Below, one piece after another: positions 31,246 to 41,143 of a stretch of 64,000 bases of DNA. Location of the stretch: NCBI RefSeq assembly GCF_003012055.1, contig NZ_JYGE01000003.1, positions 1 through 64,000 on the forward strand, given 5' to 3'. Each line of letters starts with the position of its first letter. Position 1 is the stretch's first letter. Source of the DNA: Peptostreptococcus russellii (GTDB lineage Bacteria > Bacillota > Clostridia > Peptostreptococcales > Peptostreptococcaceae). The translations under genes and the position numbers were made by a program. The notes beneath the pieces were generated by a model, which worked only from the letters and a program-made list of their open reading frames with translations, made no database searches and had not been told where the DNA came from.

Positions 31246-33039
31246 ATGAAACTTAAAACTTTTGATGACAGACTAACTCTTACAAATGGTAGTTATCACG
31301 CACTTGTAAATACAAGAAAGCCAAAAGGTATAGAAGATAAGAGTGCATATTTAGTGGGTACAGGTATAGCATCTTTGGCAGCTGGATGTTTTCTTATAAG
31401 AGATGCACATATGGATGGTAGTAAGATAACATTTTTAGAGCAGTTAGAACTTCCAGGTGGATCACTTGATGGTGAAGTTCTTGCTAATGTAGGATATGTA
31501 GCTCGTGGTGGACGTGAAATGGGACAACACTTTGAGTGCCTATGGAGCTTATTTAGTTCACTTCAATCAGTAGAAGATCCAAATATGTCAGTGCTTGATC
31601 ATTTATATTATACAAATTACGATGATCCAAACCATAGTAATTGCCGTATTACAAAAAATAGAGGGGAAAGACATGACAATGGTAAATTTAATTTAGGACA
31701 GAAGTTGGCTACTGAGCTAGCAAGCTTTGTAAGTATGTCTGATGAGGAATTAGAAAATAAATCAATCGAGGAATTTTTCTCAGAAGATCTTTTAAATACA
31801 GATTTCTGGACTTTCTGGAGGACTATGTTTGCATTTGAAAACTGGCACAGTGCTTTAGAGATGAAGTTATATATGAATAGATTTATACATCATGTTGCAG
31901 GTCTTCCTGACTTGTCAGCACTTCAGTTTACTCGTCATGATCAGTTTACTTCTATGGTAACACCAATGGTTAACTATTTAAAAGAACACGGAGCAAAATT
32001 CGAATATGGTGTAACAGTTGATAATGTTGAATTTACTATATCAGATAATAAGAAGGTAGCTAATAGAATACATGCCTTGGATAAGAATGGGAAAGAAATA
32101 TCTATAGATTTAACAGAAAATGACCTAGTATTTGTAACAAATGGTTCTATTACAGAGGGATCAGGATACGGTGATGATAATAATCCTGCACCTTTCAAGA
32201 AAGAACCACAGGGATGCTGGGAATTATGGAGAAATATAGCAGCTCAATGCGACGAATTTGGACATCCAGATGTATTCTGTACTGATACAGAGAAAACAAA
32301 TTGGGAATCTTGTACAGTTACTTGTCACGATGAGAGAGTTCCTAAGTATATAGAAAAAATAATTAAAAGATCACCATATGGTGGAAAAACTGCGACTGGT
32401 GGTATAGTATCTGCTGTGGACTCTTCTTGGTTGATGAGCTGGACTATAAATCGTCAAGAACAATATTATGGACAGCCTGAAAAAGATATAGTTGTTTGGG
32501 TATATGGATTATTTACAGATGTACCAGGAGATTATATCAAGAAACCATTGAGAGATTGTACTGGTAAGGAAATAACAAAAGAATGGCTATATCATATAGG
32601 AGTTCCAGAGAATGAGATAGAAGAATTAGCAAATTCTTGTACAGCAATTCCGGTAATGATGCCATTTATAACTGCACAATTTATGCCTAGAGCAGCTGGA
32701 GATAGACCATATGTTGTACCAAAGAATGCAGTCAACTTTGCTTTCTTAGGACAGTTTGCTGAAACACTAGATGATCCAGGACGTGATACAGTATTTACTA
32801 TAGAGTACTCTGGACGTACTGCTATGGAAGCTGTATATGTTCTAACAGGAGTAGAAAAGGGAGTGCCAGAAGTCTATGCATCAAGATATGATATTAGATA
32901 CCTATTAAACGGAGCTCATAGCTTGTTAGATGGAGAAAAGCCTGATATTCCAATGTCACCTCTAGCTAAGAGAAAGATAAAGAAACAGTTGGCAGGAACA
33001 GATATAGAAAAATTATTGAAAGAATTTAATATTATTTAG
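31246..33039 (+). CDS. ohyA: Oleate hydratase (MCRA family)
   Basis: 597-aa FAD-dependent oleate hydratase, formerly 67-kDa myosin-cross-reactive antigen, of normal length. The nucleotide-binding fold reads AYLVGTGIASLAAGCFLIRDA at 34-54, then ITFLEQLELPGGSLDG and the RGGREMGQHFECLW motif at about 88-101, whose Glu is a key catalytic/FAD-site residue in studied homologues. It hydrates the cis-9 double bond of oleate to 10-hydroxystearate, thought to detoxify unsaturated fatty acids. Single gene with a GAAAGCGGGG RBS. A terminator follows at 33081. Confidence 0.95.
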   Translation: MKLKTFDDRLTLTNGSYHALVNTRKPKGIEDKSAYLVGTGIASLAAGCFLIRDAHMDGSKITFLEQLELPGGSLDGEVLANVGYVARGGREMGQHFECLWSLFSSLQSVEDPNMSVLDHLYYTNYDDPNHSNCRITKNRGERHDNGKFNLGQKLATELASFVSMSDEELENKSIEEFFSEDLLNTDFWTFWRTMFAFENWHSALEMKLYMNRFIHHVAGLPDLSALQFTRHDQFTSMVTPMVNYLKEHGAKFEYGVTVDNVEFTISDNKKVANRIHALDKNGKEISIDLTENDLVFVTNGSITEGSGYGDDNNPAPFKKEPQGCWELWRNIAAQCDEFGHPDVFCTDTEKTNWESCTVTCHDERVPKYIEKIIKRSPYGGKTATGGIVSAVDSSWLMSWTINRQEQYYGQPEKDIVVWVYGLFTDVPGDYIKKPLRDCTGKEITKEWLYHIGVPENEIEELANSCTAIPVMMPFITAQFMPRAAGDRPYVVPKNAVNFAFLGQFAETLDDPGRDTVFTIEYSGRTAMEAVYVLTGVEKGVPEVYASRYDIRYLLNGAHSLLDGEKPDIPMSPLAKRKIKKQLAGTDIEKLLKEFNII

Positions 33040-33080
33040 TTCTATAATATGATTAAATAAAAAATAAAAATATATGATGA

Positions 33081-33116
33081 CCAAAATCCCGTTTTGTATA
33101 ATTCGGGATTTTGGCA
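33081..33116 (+). terminator. Terminator after oleate hydratase
   Basis: CCAAAATCCC and GGGATTTTGG arms around a 14-base loop. It separates ohyA from the MoxR operon. Confidence 0.8.
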
Positions 33117-33143
33117 TATATAATTAGCTAAGGAGAATAAGTT

Positions 33144-35243
33144 ATGACAAATATCTATGAAAATCATAATTCGCATATTCCCTCAATTAAAGAATTAAGA
33201 GCAAAGTATAGAGAAGAAAAAAGATACATATTAGAAATTAAAGAAAAAGAATCTATGGAAAAAAGCATAGATAAGGAAGGCAGTTTTTTTAATACTTTTA
33301 GAAAGTATGAATTTGAAGAGATAGAAAAATTCAATTATAAAAATGAGTATTATAGTAGATACAAGAAGTATATAGAAAGTGAGTTTATATCTAAGTCTAA
33401 AGAGATTGCTAGGATAAAGAACTGTATAGCTTATGAAAAGTTTTTTCTAGAATGGGAAAGAAAGCTTATATTTGATAAGGAAAATTCTTTTCTTAAATCT
33501 AATCCTGCAACAAGGTATAGAGTGGATAGGATTAAAAAATTGGAAGAGGAACTAGATGAGCTTATAACAAAATCTGAAATTGCTCACACTGTCTACAATA
33601 AAGAAAAGTTATTGGATGATATAGAAAATCAGAAAAATAAGAAACTTGTAAATGTAGACTATGTATTAGATGCAAAAAATAAGGTTAAAAGTTCACTTAA
33701 AAAGGGAGTTCCCGTAAATATAATAGGACATCTTGGCAGCGGTAAGACAGCACTTGCCACAGAGGCTGCGGTAGAGTTTACTATAGAAAATATGATACAG
33801 GAGCTTTTAGAAAAAAAGATGGAAGAATGGTATTTAAATAATAAAAATGCTAGCTTTGAAGAAGTTTTATCAGCGTTTGAAAGCTTTAATACTAGTATTC
33901 GAAAAAGATATAAAGAAATCTTAATAAATGGGAAAAAAGAAGATTTAGAAAAAATACAACCATTATTTATATCTGGGTCACATAATCTTAGCTATGAGGA
34001 TATGTTTATAGAAAAAACACTTTCTTTAAACAGTAGCTTTTCTGGTGAGGATTTTGAGTATTATTTAAACTACTTGAGTGAGAATTTCTTTGATTGGATA
34101 GATAATCATCAAAAAGAGTTAGAAGAGATCCCAAGTAAAGAGGAGTTTCAAATAAAGGTAGAGATTTGGAAGTCATTGTCAGATTTATTGGTAGCTAAGA
34201 ATAGCGCATTTGGTACAGAAATAAAAAAGATAGAAAAAGAAATACTAATAGCTGTAAAAGAAGGTAGGCCAGTAATAGTTGATGAACTAAATGCAATAGC
34301 TATGCAAAATTTAATAGCTCTAAATGATATATTACAAAAAAATATTGGCAGTACGGCTTATGTAACAGGCATAGGTCCAGTAAAGATAAAAAGAGGATTT
34401 GCATTTATAGGAACAGGAAACTTATCTACTAGATTGGTTAGCTATGAAGGAACAAATGAACTAAATCCAGCGTTTAAGTCAAGATTTATGACTATAGAGT
34501 ACAATTACCTTCCACAAAGTTTAATAGGATCGTTATATGATCAAAGCGATAACTCTAAAAATGAACTATTTAGGGTCATTATTACTAGATTATTAGACGG
34601 AGAAGGGAACTTACATATAGGGAATCCTAGAAAAACACTGGATGAGCTTTTTAGATTTGCTCAGTTGAGTAGAGTAACACAGAATGTATTTATGGGAAAA
34701 TGGAAAGATGCTGGAGATGAAGAGTCCACTTTAAATGAACTAGAGTTAAAAGAATCTGTTTTATCAATTAGAAATATACTACATATATTAGATGATTGGA
34801 ATTTGGGTGAAGAAAAGGATATAGACTTAGCTCTCTGGGACTCATTTATTAGCTCAATTACCTACCCAGATGATCAAAGTTACATATTATCTCAATGTTT
34901 AAGATTTGGATTTTTTGCAGAAAGCGAAGGCTGGAAGGTAAAAACAAAGTCAATAGGAGAGGCAACTACTACATATGATGAGATTAGAACTAGACCTTAC
35001 CAATATACTCGTCCTAAGATAGAAATACTAAGTTATTTAGATGTACTTGATATTATATTTGGGAAAAAAGAATTTAAAGAAGATGAAGCTCTAATGGAAT
35101 TTCTAGAGTTAGATTCTGAGAATGATTCTATAAGCAGAGATGATTTACAAAAACTAGATAAAAAGATAAGGAAACTAGAGTATTCAAAAGACATTATGGA
35201 CTATCTTTATAAAGAAAGAGATGGAGAAGAAAATGAAAGATAA
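33144..35243 (+). CDS. MoxR-like AAA ATPase of a three-gene MoxR/VWA system
   Basis: 699 aa. The first 190 residues are charged and coiled-coil-like (EKRYILEIKEKESMEK, RIKKLEEELDELI). Walker A GHLGSGKTA follows at about 195-203. Walker B is VIVDELNAI at about 375-383, where most MoxR proteins have DEIN. A sensor-type GTGN lies near 427, and the arginine finger region is ELNPAFKSRF near 446. A long helical insert separates Walker A and B. MoxR ATPases act as chaperones that load cofactors or remodel complexes together with VWA partners. GGAG RBS. It overlaps the following gene by about 10 bases. Confidence 0.82.
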   Translation: MTNIYENHNSHIPSIKELRAKYREEKRYILEIKEKESMEKSIDKEGSFFNTFRKYEFEEIEKFNYKNEYYSRYKKYIESEFISKSKEIARIKNCIAYEKFFLEWERKLIFDKENSFLKSNPATRYRVDRIKKLEEELDELITKSEIAHTVYNKEKLLDDIENQKNKKLVNVDYVLDAKNKVKSSLKKGVPVNIIGHLGSGKTALATEAAVEFTIENMIQELLEKKMEEWYLNNKNASFEEVLSAFESFNTSIRKRYKEILINGKKEDLEKIQPLFISGSHNLSYEDMFIEKTLSLNSSFSGEDFEYYLNYLSENFFDWIDNHQKELEEIPSKEEFQIKVEIWKSLSDLLVAKNSAFGTEIKKIEKEILIAVKEGRPVIVDELNAIAMQNLIALNDILQKNIGSTAYVTGIGPVKIKRGFAFIGTGNLSTRLVSYEGTNELNPAFKSRFMTIEYNYLPQSLIGSLYDQSDNSKNELFRVIITRLLDGEGNLHIGNPRKTLDELFRFAQLSRVTQNVFMGKWKDAGDEESTLNELELKESVLSIRNILHILDDWNLGEEKDIDLALWDSFISSITYPDDQSYILSQCLRFGFFAESEGWKVKTKSIGEATTTYDEIRTRPYQYTRPKIEILSYLDVLDIIFGKKEFKEDEALMEFLELDSENDSISRDDLQKLDKKIRKLEYSKDIMDYLYKERDGEENER

Positions 35244-36429
35244 ACTACATAATGAGATAAAAGAATATACGAATCAAGTATGCAAGCTAAGAGAAGAATT
35301 TAATGAGATTAAGAAAACAGGTGTTCTAGAGGAAGACTTTGAGAAAAAGATAAATAGAGTAAACTTCAATCAAAATAATATATTAGAAAAGTTAATACCT
35401 TATTATAGGCAGGAGAATATAGAAAATACTGAAGTACTCTTTAAGGAATTAGAAAAAATAGGAAGCTTTGAAAATACGGCGATTATAGAGTCAACTATAG
35501 TGTTTGATGAGTCTAACTTGATAGTGAGCAATTCTAAAGGTGAGTTGTATATAGTAAAAATTGATATCAATATGTATATGGTAGAATGGTCAGAAAAATT
35601 GGATATAAATATCAAGTGTTCATATATAGAGAAAATATCAGAAGAAAGAATACTACTTTTAGGTCAATCTGGTGAAATGATTCTTTTAGAAATCTTAGAA
35701 AGAAAGCTCTATAATACATCTAAGAAAAGCTTTAAGCTGATTAGTCAAAAAAATAGGATAGATGAGTATGGCTTTTTAGATATTTTAAAAATAGAAGAGA
35801 ATAAATATATAAGAAAAAAGGAAGAAAACTTACTGGAGATTTTCGAAATAGAAATTTCATCAAATAAAGTAGATATTGTAAAAGAAAAAAGACAGGAAAT
35901 ATATATAGAAAAAGAGATAATATCTTCAAGCTTAGTTCTTGGATTAGATAGAATTATTATAGGAACAGATTCTGGAAATGTGTATATATATAGGAAAAAT
36001 AATAGTGAATATATATTTGATTATAGTCTGGATATATTTAATCAAGAAGTATCAAACATATCAAAGCTTGATAGTGATGGCAAAGATATAGCTATTTTTT
36101 CATCGGACGGTAATTTTAAAGTATATTCTTTTAATAATAAGGAGATACATCTAAAAGAAAATAAAAAAATAGATGGGAGTATCTTCGAGTTAGAGTCGAA
36201 AGAGTCTACTGGACTAATGATTGGACAAGAAGGAGTCGCATACATTATAGAAGAAAATATGGGAAGTTGGTATGTGAATTCAAAAAAAATAGAAAAATTC
36301 TTTATAGAAATACTGGCTCATGAGAAAGAATATTATTTATTGTTTGATTTAGATAGCAATATATATCTATTATATATTGACAGAATTAGATCAGTTGAAG
36401 ATATGTATAATAAAATAAAGTTTAGTTAG
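35233..36429 (+). CDS. Coiled-coil plus beta-propeller-like partner protein
   Basis: 398 aa from ATG 35233 (GGAG at 35223; ATG 35221 is an alternative). The N-terminal 90 residues are a helical coiled coil. The rest is made of repeated short beta strands in a D-G-x-x-x-x-V-Y pattern: SNSKGELYIVKID, LGQSGEMILLEIL, GTDSGNVYIYRKN, FSSDGNFKVYSFN, IGQEGVAYIIEEN, DLDSNIYLLYID. This suggests a WD/PQQ-type propeller of about six or seven blades. No enzymatic motif is visible. It sits between the ATPase and the VWA gene, overlapping the first, so it is probably a scaffold or sensor of the complex. Confidence 0.65.
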   Translation: MKDKLHNEIKEYTNQVCKLREEFNEIKKTGVLEEDFEKKINRVNFNQNNILEKLIPYYRQENIENTEVLFKELEKIGSFENTAIIESTIVFDESNLIVSNSKGELYIVKIDINMYMVEWSEKLDINIKCSYIEKISEERILLLGQSGEMILLEILERKLYNTSKKSFKLISQKNRIDEYGFLDILKIEENKYIRKKEENLLEIFEIEISSNKVDIVKEKRQEIYIEKEIISSSLVLGLDRIIIGTDSGNVYIYRKNNSEYIFDYSLDIFNQEVSNISKLDSDGKDIAIFSSDGNFKVYSFNNKEIHLKENKKIDGSIFELESKESTGLMIGQEGVAYIIEENMGSWYVNSKKIEKFFIEILAHEKEYYLLFDLDSNIYLLYIDRIRSVEDMYNKIKFS

Positions 36430-36437
36430 GTGATGTT

Positions 36438-38366
36438 ATGGTTGATTTATTAGATGAAGAAAAATTAATAGAAGTTTCTAAAAAAAATTTGGAAGAGTTT
36501 TTGGATAAAGAAGCTAGAGCATTAGCAAGCTATACATTAGATTCAAGTCTTATGTATCTAGCTGAAGCTAAACTAGAAAAATTTGTTTTTAATGCATCAA
36601 AGGGAATATTATACTTACCCTTAGCAAGTTTTTTGGAAGATGACATAGATCATCAACAAATATTATGGCATATATATTATGAACTTGCTTTATATCCTGA
36701 TTGGAAGAAAAATACAAAACGGTATGCAAAAAGATATTTATATTGGGAAAGAGAGATAGAGTCTATTACTTTTTACATTATGAAAAAGATAAAGAGGGCA
36801 GATTTAGAAAATGATGAGGCCTATCAACTTCCTATGATAAAAAATTATGTTCAAAGAGAAATCATGGATTTTCTGTATGCTATTGATAAATATATAAGTT
36901 TTCTAAGAGTTTTACAATTATGCCCAAGATATAGAAAAAAAGAAAATTTTTTAAATATAGTAAACTATATGCAAAAAACTGGAAGGAGTATGGATAGTAT
37001 AAATTCACTGCCAAAGCACTATGCATTTTCTAAGAGTTTTTTACTTTATGAGCTATATAAAGAGATACCGGATATTAGTAATACAGAAAATCCATTTAAA
37101 TCTAAAATATTAAATAAGGATTATTTTGATTTTATAAGAGACAATTTTATAGAAGAAATAAATTCTTATCAAGGGATAGAGACAAGGGAAGAATTTGTAA
37201 GAACTTTTGTATACAGTGAGTTTGAAAGGTTATGGAAAGAAGAAATAGATGAAATGACATTGTATAGATCAAAAGGTAAGATGAAAGATGAGTTTAAGAA
37301 AGGGAAGTCTGGCTTTGAAAATGAAGAAAAGGAGCTGCCAAAAAATCTTGAAATATCTAGGGATGAACAAGAAGAGTTTTTAGATGAGATGTTGGATGAT
37401 GATATAGGACTAGGTGGATCACCGACTAATATTGATCATATAGATTTATCGTCTTATGGCATAAGTCAAGATGATCAAGAAGTTTTCAATTATTATGCAA
37501 ATAAAATGAAATATGAACGTGAAGAGATGCAAAAGTTTTGGAAAAAGTTAATAGGAAGTGCAAAAAAAGAAGTTAGTAAAAAACAAAAAAAGCAAGTTAA
37601 GGGTAAATTAGATATAGATAGTTTTATACAAGCCTATCCAGAGTTTGTAGAAGCGGAAAAAAAATCCAACTATAAAAATTTAGAGATATTTAGTAGATAC
37701 CTTTTAGAAATAGAAAAAAACATACTTCCGAGCAAGATAGAAATATCATTTTTAATAGATAATTCTGGGTCTATGAATCCCTTAAAAATTGATGCTGCAA
37801 GAAAAGCTTTATCGGTAACATTATTGTCTATTGAAGATTTCAATAGATATTTGCAGAGTAATTCAGATAGACTAAATCAGAGTATAAAAATATACACAGA
37901 AACGTGGTTTTTCGGCAGTGGATTTTATAATGTGAAAAAATTCAATGAAAAATCTAGTTATGAAAAAGAAAAAAGTGACATAATTAGATCAATTATTAAA
38001 TTAAATGCATCAGATGGTGCTACAGATGATGCTGCTTGTCTAAAAAAAATAAGAGAATCAATATCTGAAAAGCAAGAAAATGAACTTAAAAAGGGAAATG
38101 AAATAAAAATAATATTTGAAATAACAGATGGAGCTTCAAGTTTTCCAGGTTCAGCGAAAAATGAAATAGATGCTTTATCTTCTAAAAATGTACTTGTGTA
38201 TGGATTTCAAATAGGTAAAATAAGTCAAAAAAGTAGGGATAGTTTTGATTTTATATGGAATGAAGGGAAAGAAGAAAGAGGGATAATTTTAGGGGAAGAT
38301 ATAAGTCTACTTCCAAAAGAATTATTGAAACTTATAAAGTCGAATATGAAGTCAATATTTATTTAA
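36438..38366 (+). CDS. VWA-domain protein of the MoxR/VWA system
   Basis: 642 aa. The C-terminal von Willebrand A domain has the MIDAS motif FLIDNSGSMNP at about 437-447, a second metal-site threonine in SDGATDDAA near 526 and ITDGASSFPG near 565. The N-terminal 400 residues are mostly helical with acidic patches (EEFLDEMLDDDIG). The layout fits CobT/YehP/NorD-type partners of MoxR ATPases: a metal-dependent protein-binding platform remodelled by the ATPase. It starts 8 bp after the propeller gene, with an AGGTGAT RBS, and ends before a strong terminator. Confidence 0.82.
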   Translation: MVDLLDEEKLIEVSKKNLEEFLDKEARALASYTLDSSLMYLAEAKLEKFVFNASKGILYLPLASFLEDDIDHQQILWHIYYELALYPDWKKNTKRYAKRYLYWEREIESITFYIMKKIKRADLENDEAYQLPMIKNYVQREIMDFLYAIDKYISFLRVLQLCPRYRKKENFLNIVNYMQKTGRSMDSINSLPKHYAFSKSFLLYELYKEIPDISNTENPFKSKILNKDYFDFIRDNFIEEINSYQGIETREEFVRTFVYSEFERLWKEEIDEMTLYRSKGKMKDEFKKGKSGFENEEKELPKNLEISRDEQEEFLDEMLDDDIGLGGSPTNIDHIDLSSYGISQDDQEVFNYYANKMKYEREEMQKFWKKLIGSAKKEVSKKQKKQVKGKLDIDSFIQAYPEFVEAEKKSNYKNLEIFSRYLLEIEKNILPSKIEISFLIDNSGSMNPLKIDAARKALSVTLLSIEDFNRYLQSNSDRLNQSIKIYTETWFFGSGFYNVKKFNEKSSYEKEKSDIIRSIIKLNASDGATDDAACLKKIRESISEKQENELKKGNEIKIIFEITDGASSFPGSAKNEIDALSSKNVLVYGFQIGKISQKSRDSFDFIWNEGKEERGIILGEDISLLPKELLKLIKSNMKSIFI

Positions 38367-38392
38367 GCCACCATTATTAAGGTGGCTTTTTT
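38365..38392 (+). terminator. Terminator of the MoxR/VWA operon
   Basis: AAGCCACC and GGTGGCTT arms (loop ATTATTAA) followed by a T-run, starting within the VWA stop codon region. Confidence 0.9.
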
Positions 38393-38558
38393 AGTTAGAA
38401 TTTGATAATTAGGATACTCTAACTTTAAGGATTAAATATTAAGGAGTGAATTGTCAGAAAATGTTGATTGCATATTTCTAATAAGTTGACTTATACTGTT
38501 GAATAAGATTAAAATTAAGTAAAGGCTAGGAAAAGTATTTATTAAGGAGTTGATTTTT

Positions 38559-39149
38559 TTGGTTCAACAGTATACAAAAGCAATGATAAGAAAAGAATTT
38601 ATTGAAATGCTTAATGAAAAACCTATAAATAAAATTACAGTAAAAGACCTATCAACAAATTGTAATATAAATAGAAATACATTTTACTACCATTATTCGG
38701 ATGTATATGAGCTATTATCGGAATTATTTCAGTTGGAGCTAGAAAAAGTAATAGATGAATATAATGACACACTTTCTTGGGAGGAAAGCTTTATAATGGC
38801 TGCAGAATTTGCTCTCAAAAATAAAAAGGCAATATATCATGTATATAATTCTATGCAAAGGGAAGAGTTGGTTAATTATATTTATAATATAGCAGGAAAC
38901 ATAATGAGTAAGTATGTGGAGAAACAGAGTGAGGAAATAGATTCATATAAGGAAGATATGGATTTGATAGCATCTTTTTATCAATGTGCATTGACTGAAA
39001 TGGTGTTAAGGTGGATATTGAATGGAATGAAAGAAAATCCAGAAGATGTTATAGAAAGAATTGGTCAATTATTTGATGGTAATATTAAAATGTCATTAAA
39101 AAGAAGTGAAAAGTTGAAAAGAGAAGAAACATTTGAAGAAGTTAGGTAA
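38559..39149 (+). CDS. TetR family regulator (DhaS-like C-terminal domain)
   Basis: 196 aa from TTG 38559, 9 bases after AAGGAG; an in-frame TTG at 38550 abuts the RBS. The N-terminal HTH reads KAMIRKEFIEMLNEKPINKITVKDLSTNCNINRNTFYYHYSDVYELL, the TetR_N recognition-helix pattern. The C-terminal domain (ESFIMAAEFALKNKKAIYHVYNS...LTEMVLRWILNGM) resembles the DhaS/TetR_C group, which binds small ligands or partner proteins. The target is unknown. It precedes the macro-domain gene by 37 bp in the same direction, so cotranscription is possible. Confidence 0.87.
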   Translation: MVQQYTKAMIRKEFIEMLNEKPINKITVKDLSTNCNINRNTFYYHYSDVYELLSELFQLELEKVIDEYNDTLSWEESFIMAAEFALKNKKAIYHVYNSMQREELVNYIYNIAGNIMSKYVEKQSEEIDSYKEDMDLIASFYQCALTEMVLRWILNGMKENPEDVIERIGQLFDGNIKMSLKRSEKLKREETFEEVR

Positions 39150-39186
39150 CTTTCTGGAGTTTAAATAATTAATTTAGGAGGTATAT

Positions 39187-40152
39187 ATGTCTTTTAATAT
39201 TATAGAGGGAGATATCACTAAACTGGATGTAGATGCTATTGTAAATGCTGCAAATTCATCACTTTTAGGTGGCGGTGGAGTTGATGGGGCAATACATAAA
39301 GCTGCAGGTGAAAAGTTGTTAGAAGAGTGTAGGGGGCTTGGTGGCTGCAAAACAGGAGATGCTAAGCTAACAAAAGGATATAATCTTTTAGCGAAATATG
39401 TAATACATACAGTCGGGCCTATATGGAGATCTGGAGAGTATGGAGAAGAAAAACTTCTAAGAAATTGTTATAAAAATTCTCTAAAAATTGCAAAGGATAA
39501 AAATCTTAAAAGTATAGCTTTTCCCTTGATATCATCTGGTGTATACGGATATCCTATGGCTGGAGCAATTGATGTGGCAATATCAGAGATAAAAAAGTTT
39601 TTAAATAAAAATGATATGAAAATTATTTTAGTTATTTTTAATAGAGAAAGCTTTGTAATACCCAACACTAGTTTAAGAAAAGAAATAAGCAATATTCTTA
39701 ATAAAGAAAATAAAGAGAGCGTAAATAAAGAGAGCGTAAATAAAGCTAGTATAGATAAAGCTAGTATAGATAAAGATGCTATAAATAATAAGCCTACTAA
39801 TAACTTTTATGAGGATTTAATAGATTTAACAGAGGAAAAAAGTATAAGTTTAAAGGAATTATATAAAAAAGCAAATATAGATGAAGCAGAATTAGAAAAA
39901 ATAGAAAGTAACAATGAATATTATCCAAGTAAAAATATACTTTTATCTTTTGTAATTGCATTTAAGTTTAGTCTTAAAGAAATGGAGACTTTGCTAGAAA
40001 GGTATGAATATAAAATTTCATACGATAAAAGATATGACCTTATTATAAAGTATTTTGTAGAAAATGAAAGATATGATATTTTTGAAATAAACACTGTATT
40101 ATTTGCCTATAAAGAGAATTTGCTAGGATTTAAAGGTATGGAAAAGAATTAG
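39187..40152 (+). CDS. Macro-domain protein with Lys-rich linker and helical C-terminal domain
   Basis: 321 aa. Residues 1-165 are a macro domain: INEG-like [37 protein letters not shown] contains the ADP-ribose-binding Asn and Gly loop, with later SSGVYGYP. A linker of five-residue repeats ([21 protein letters not shown]) covers about 177-198. The last 115 residues ([41 protein letters not shown]) are an HTH-like helical domain often fused to macro domains in Firmicutes, from memory. A role in removing ADP-ribose or O-acetyl-ADP-ribose is plausible. AGGAGG RBS. Confidence 0.85.
   Translation: MSFNIIEGDITKLDVDAIVNAANSSLLGGGGVDGAIHKAAGEKLLEECRGLGGCKTGDAKLTKGYNLLAKYVIHTVGPIWRSGEYGEEKLLRNCYKNSLKIAKDKNLKSIAFPLISSGVYGYPMAGAIDVAISEIKKFLNKNDMKIILVIFNRESFVIPNTSLRKEISNILNKENKESVNKESVNKASIDKASIDKDAINNKPTNNFYEDLIDLTEEKSISLKELYKKANIDEAELEKIESNNEYYPSKNILLSFVIAFKFSLKEMETLLERYEYKISYDKRYDLIIKYFVENERYDIFEINTVLFAYKENLLGFKGMEKN
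39712..39774 (+). repeat. 15-bp tandem repeats in the macro-domain gene linker
   Basis: Two units of a 15-bp repeat ending in AAATAAA (GAGAGCGTAAATAAA) are followed by two of a related unit (GCTAGTATAGATAAA). They encode the [10 protein letters not shown] linker. Copy number could vary between strains by slippage. Confidence 0.8.
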
Positions 40153-40486
40153 CGGATTTTAAATTATTCCTCGAAATAATAGTTTTTAATATATTGAGTG
40201 TTATTTGCTTTTAAAATGTATTATAAAATTATTTCACATAATAAAAAAGAATTATTTTTAAAAATCTATAGTAAATAAATAGTAAATAAATAGCAGTTTT
40301 AAATTAAATCAAAGATATATTATATTTTAAAAATCTCTTAGTTTAATGATAATATCAATTTTAATAGAAGTTAAATTCAAAAAAATGATAGTCTACTGAG
40401 CGTGGATTGTTTAGTAATAATAAAATAAGTATAATAGTAGATGGTAAAGAATCAATTTTATGAATAAAGACTATTAGGAGGAAGAT
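40153..40486. other. 334-bp AT-rich gap
   Basis: AT-rich spacer after the macro-domain gene with no gene or clear hairpin. It ends in AGGAGGAAG, the RBS for the XRE gene. Confidence 0.5.
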
Positions 40487-41074
40487 ATGGATTGTGCTAA
40501 AACAGGTAAGTTAATAGCTCAGCTTAGAAAAGAAAAAGAATTAACCCAGCAAAATCTTGCGGATTCTATTGGAGTTACAAATAAAACAATATCAAAATGG
40601 GAGTGTGGACTGGGATTTCCAGATTCATCTTTATGGGCAGATCTATCTCAGATTTTGGGAGTTGAGATGGTTCAAATTATGGAAGGAAAAATAAGGGAAA
40701 ATAAGCCTGATACTGGAAATATGTCTAGGATTAATTTTTATGTATGCCCAGTTTGTTCAAATGCATTAATTAGTACAGGAAGCTCTACAATCTACTGTTG
40801 TGGTAAAAAACTGGAAGCAGTAGAGTCAACATGGGATATTGAAGAAGAGGACTATAATGTTGAATTAATAGATATGGATTACTATGTAAGTGTCAAACAC
40901 TCTATGCAAAAAAATGACTTCATATTATTTTTTGCCTATGTTAAAAATGATAGAGTTTATTTCTATAGAATGTATCCAGAACAGTCGCCAGAAGTGAGGT
41001 TTCCTGCTATGAAAAATGGCAATCTATACCTCTACAGCACCAGTAGGGGACTGTCTAAAGCAATAAAGATATAA
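40487..41074 (+). CDS. XRE regulator fused to zinc ribbon and desulfoferrodoxin-like domain
   Basis: 195 aa. The N-terminal Cro/C1-type HTH is ALIAQLRKEKELTQQNLADSIGVTNKTISKWECGLGFPD (about 6-45). A two-CxxC zinc ribbon region reads YVCPVCSNALIS...IYCCGKKL (about 85-107). The C-terminal part (DYYVSVKHSMQKNDFILFFAYVKNDRVYFYRMYPEQSPEVRFP) resembles the desulfoferrodoxin/superoxide reductase fold with a VKHxMxKxH-like HSM motif. Such XRE-SOR-like fusions could sense redox or metal state. It stands alone with AGGAGG RBS; a terminator follows at 41104. Confidence 0.78.
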   Translation: MDCAKTGKLIAQLRKEKELTQQNLADSIGVTNKTISKWECGLGFPDSSLWADLSQILGVEMVQIMEGKIRENKPDTGNMSRINFYVCPVCSNALISTGSSTIYCCGKKLEAVESTWDIEEEDYNVELIDMDYYVSVKHSMQKNDFILFFAYVKNDRVYFYRMYPEQSPEVRFPAMKNGNLYLYSTSRGLSKAIKI

Positions 41075-41103
41075 AATTTTCTAAAAAAAGAAAAAAATAA
41101 GAG

Positions 41104-41143
41104 AAAAGGCCTATTTATTAATCAAATAATAGACCTTTTTTCG
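41104..41143. terminator. Terminator after the XRE gene
   Basis: AAAAGG-CTATTTATT pairs imperfectly with AATAATAG-CCTTTTTT. T-runs lie on both sides. Confidence 0.8.
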
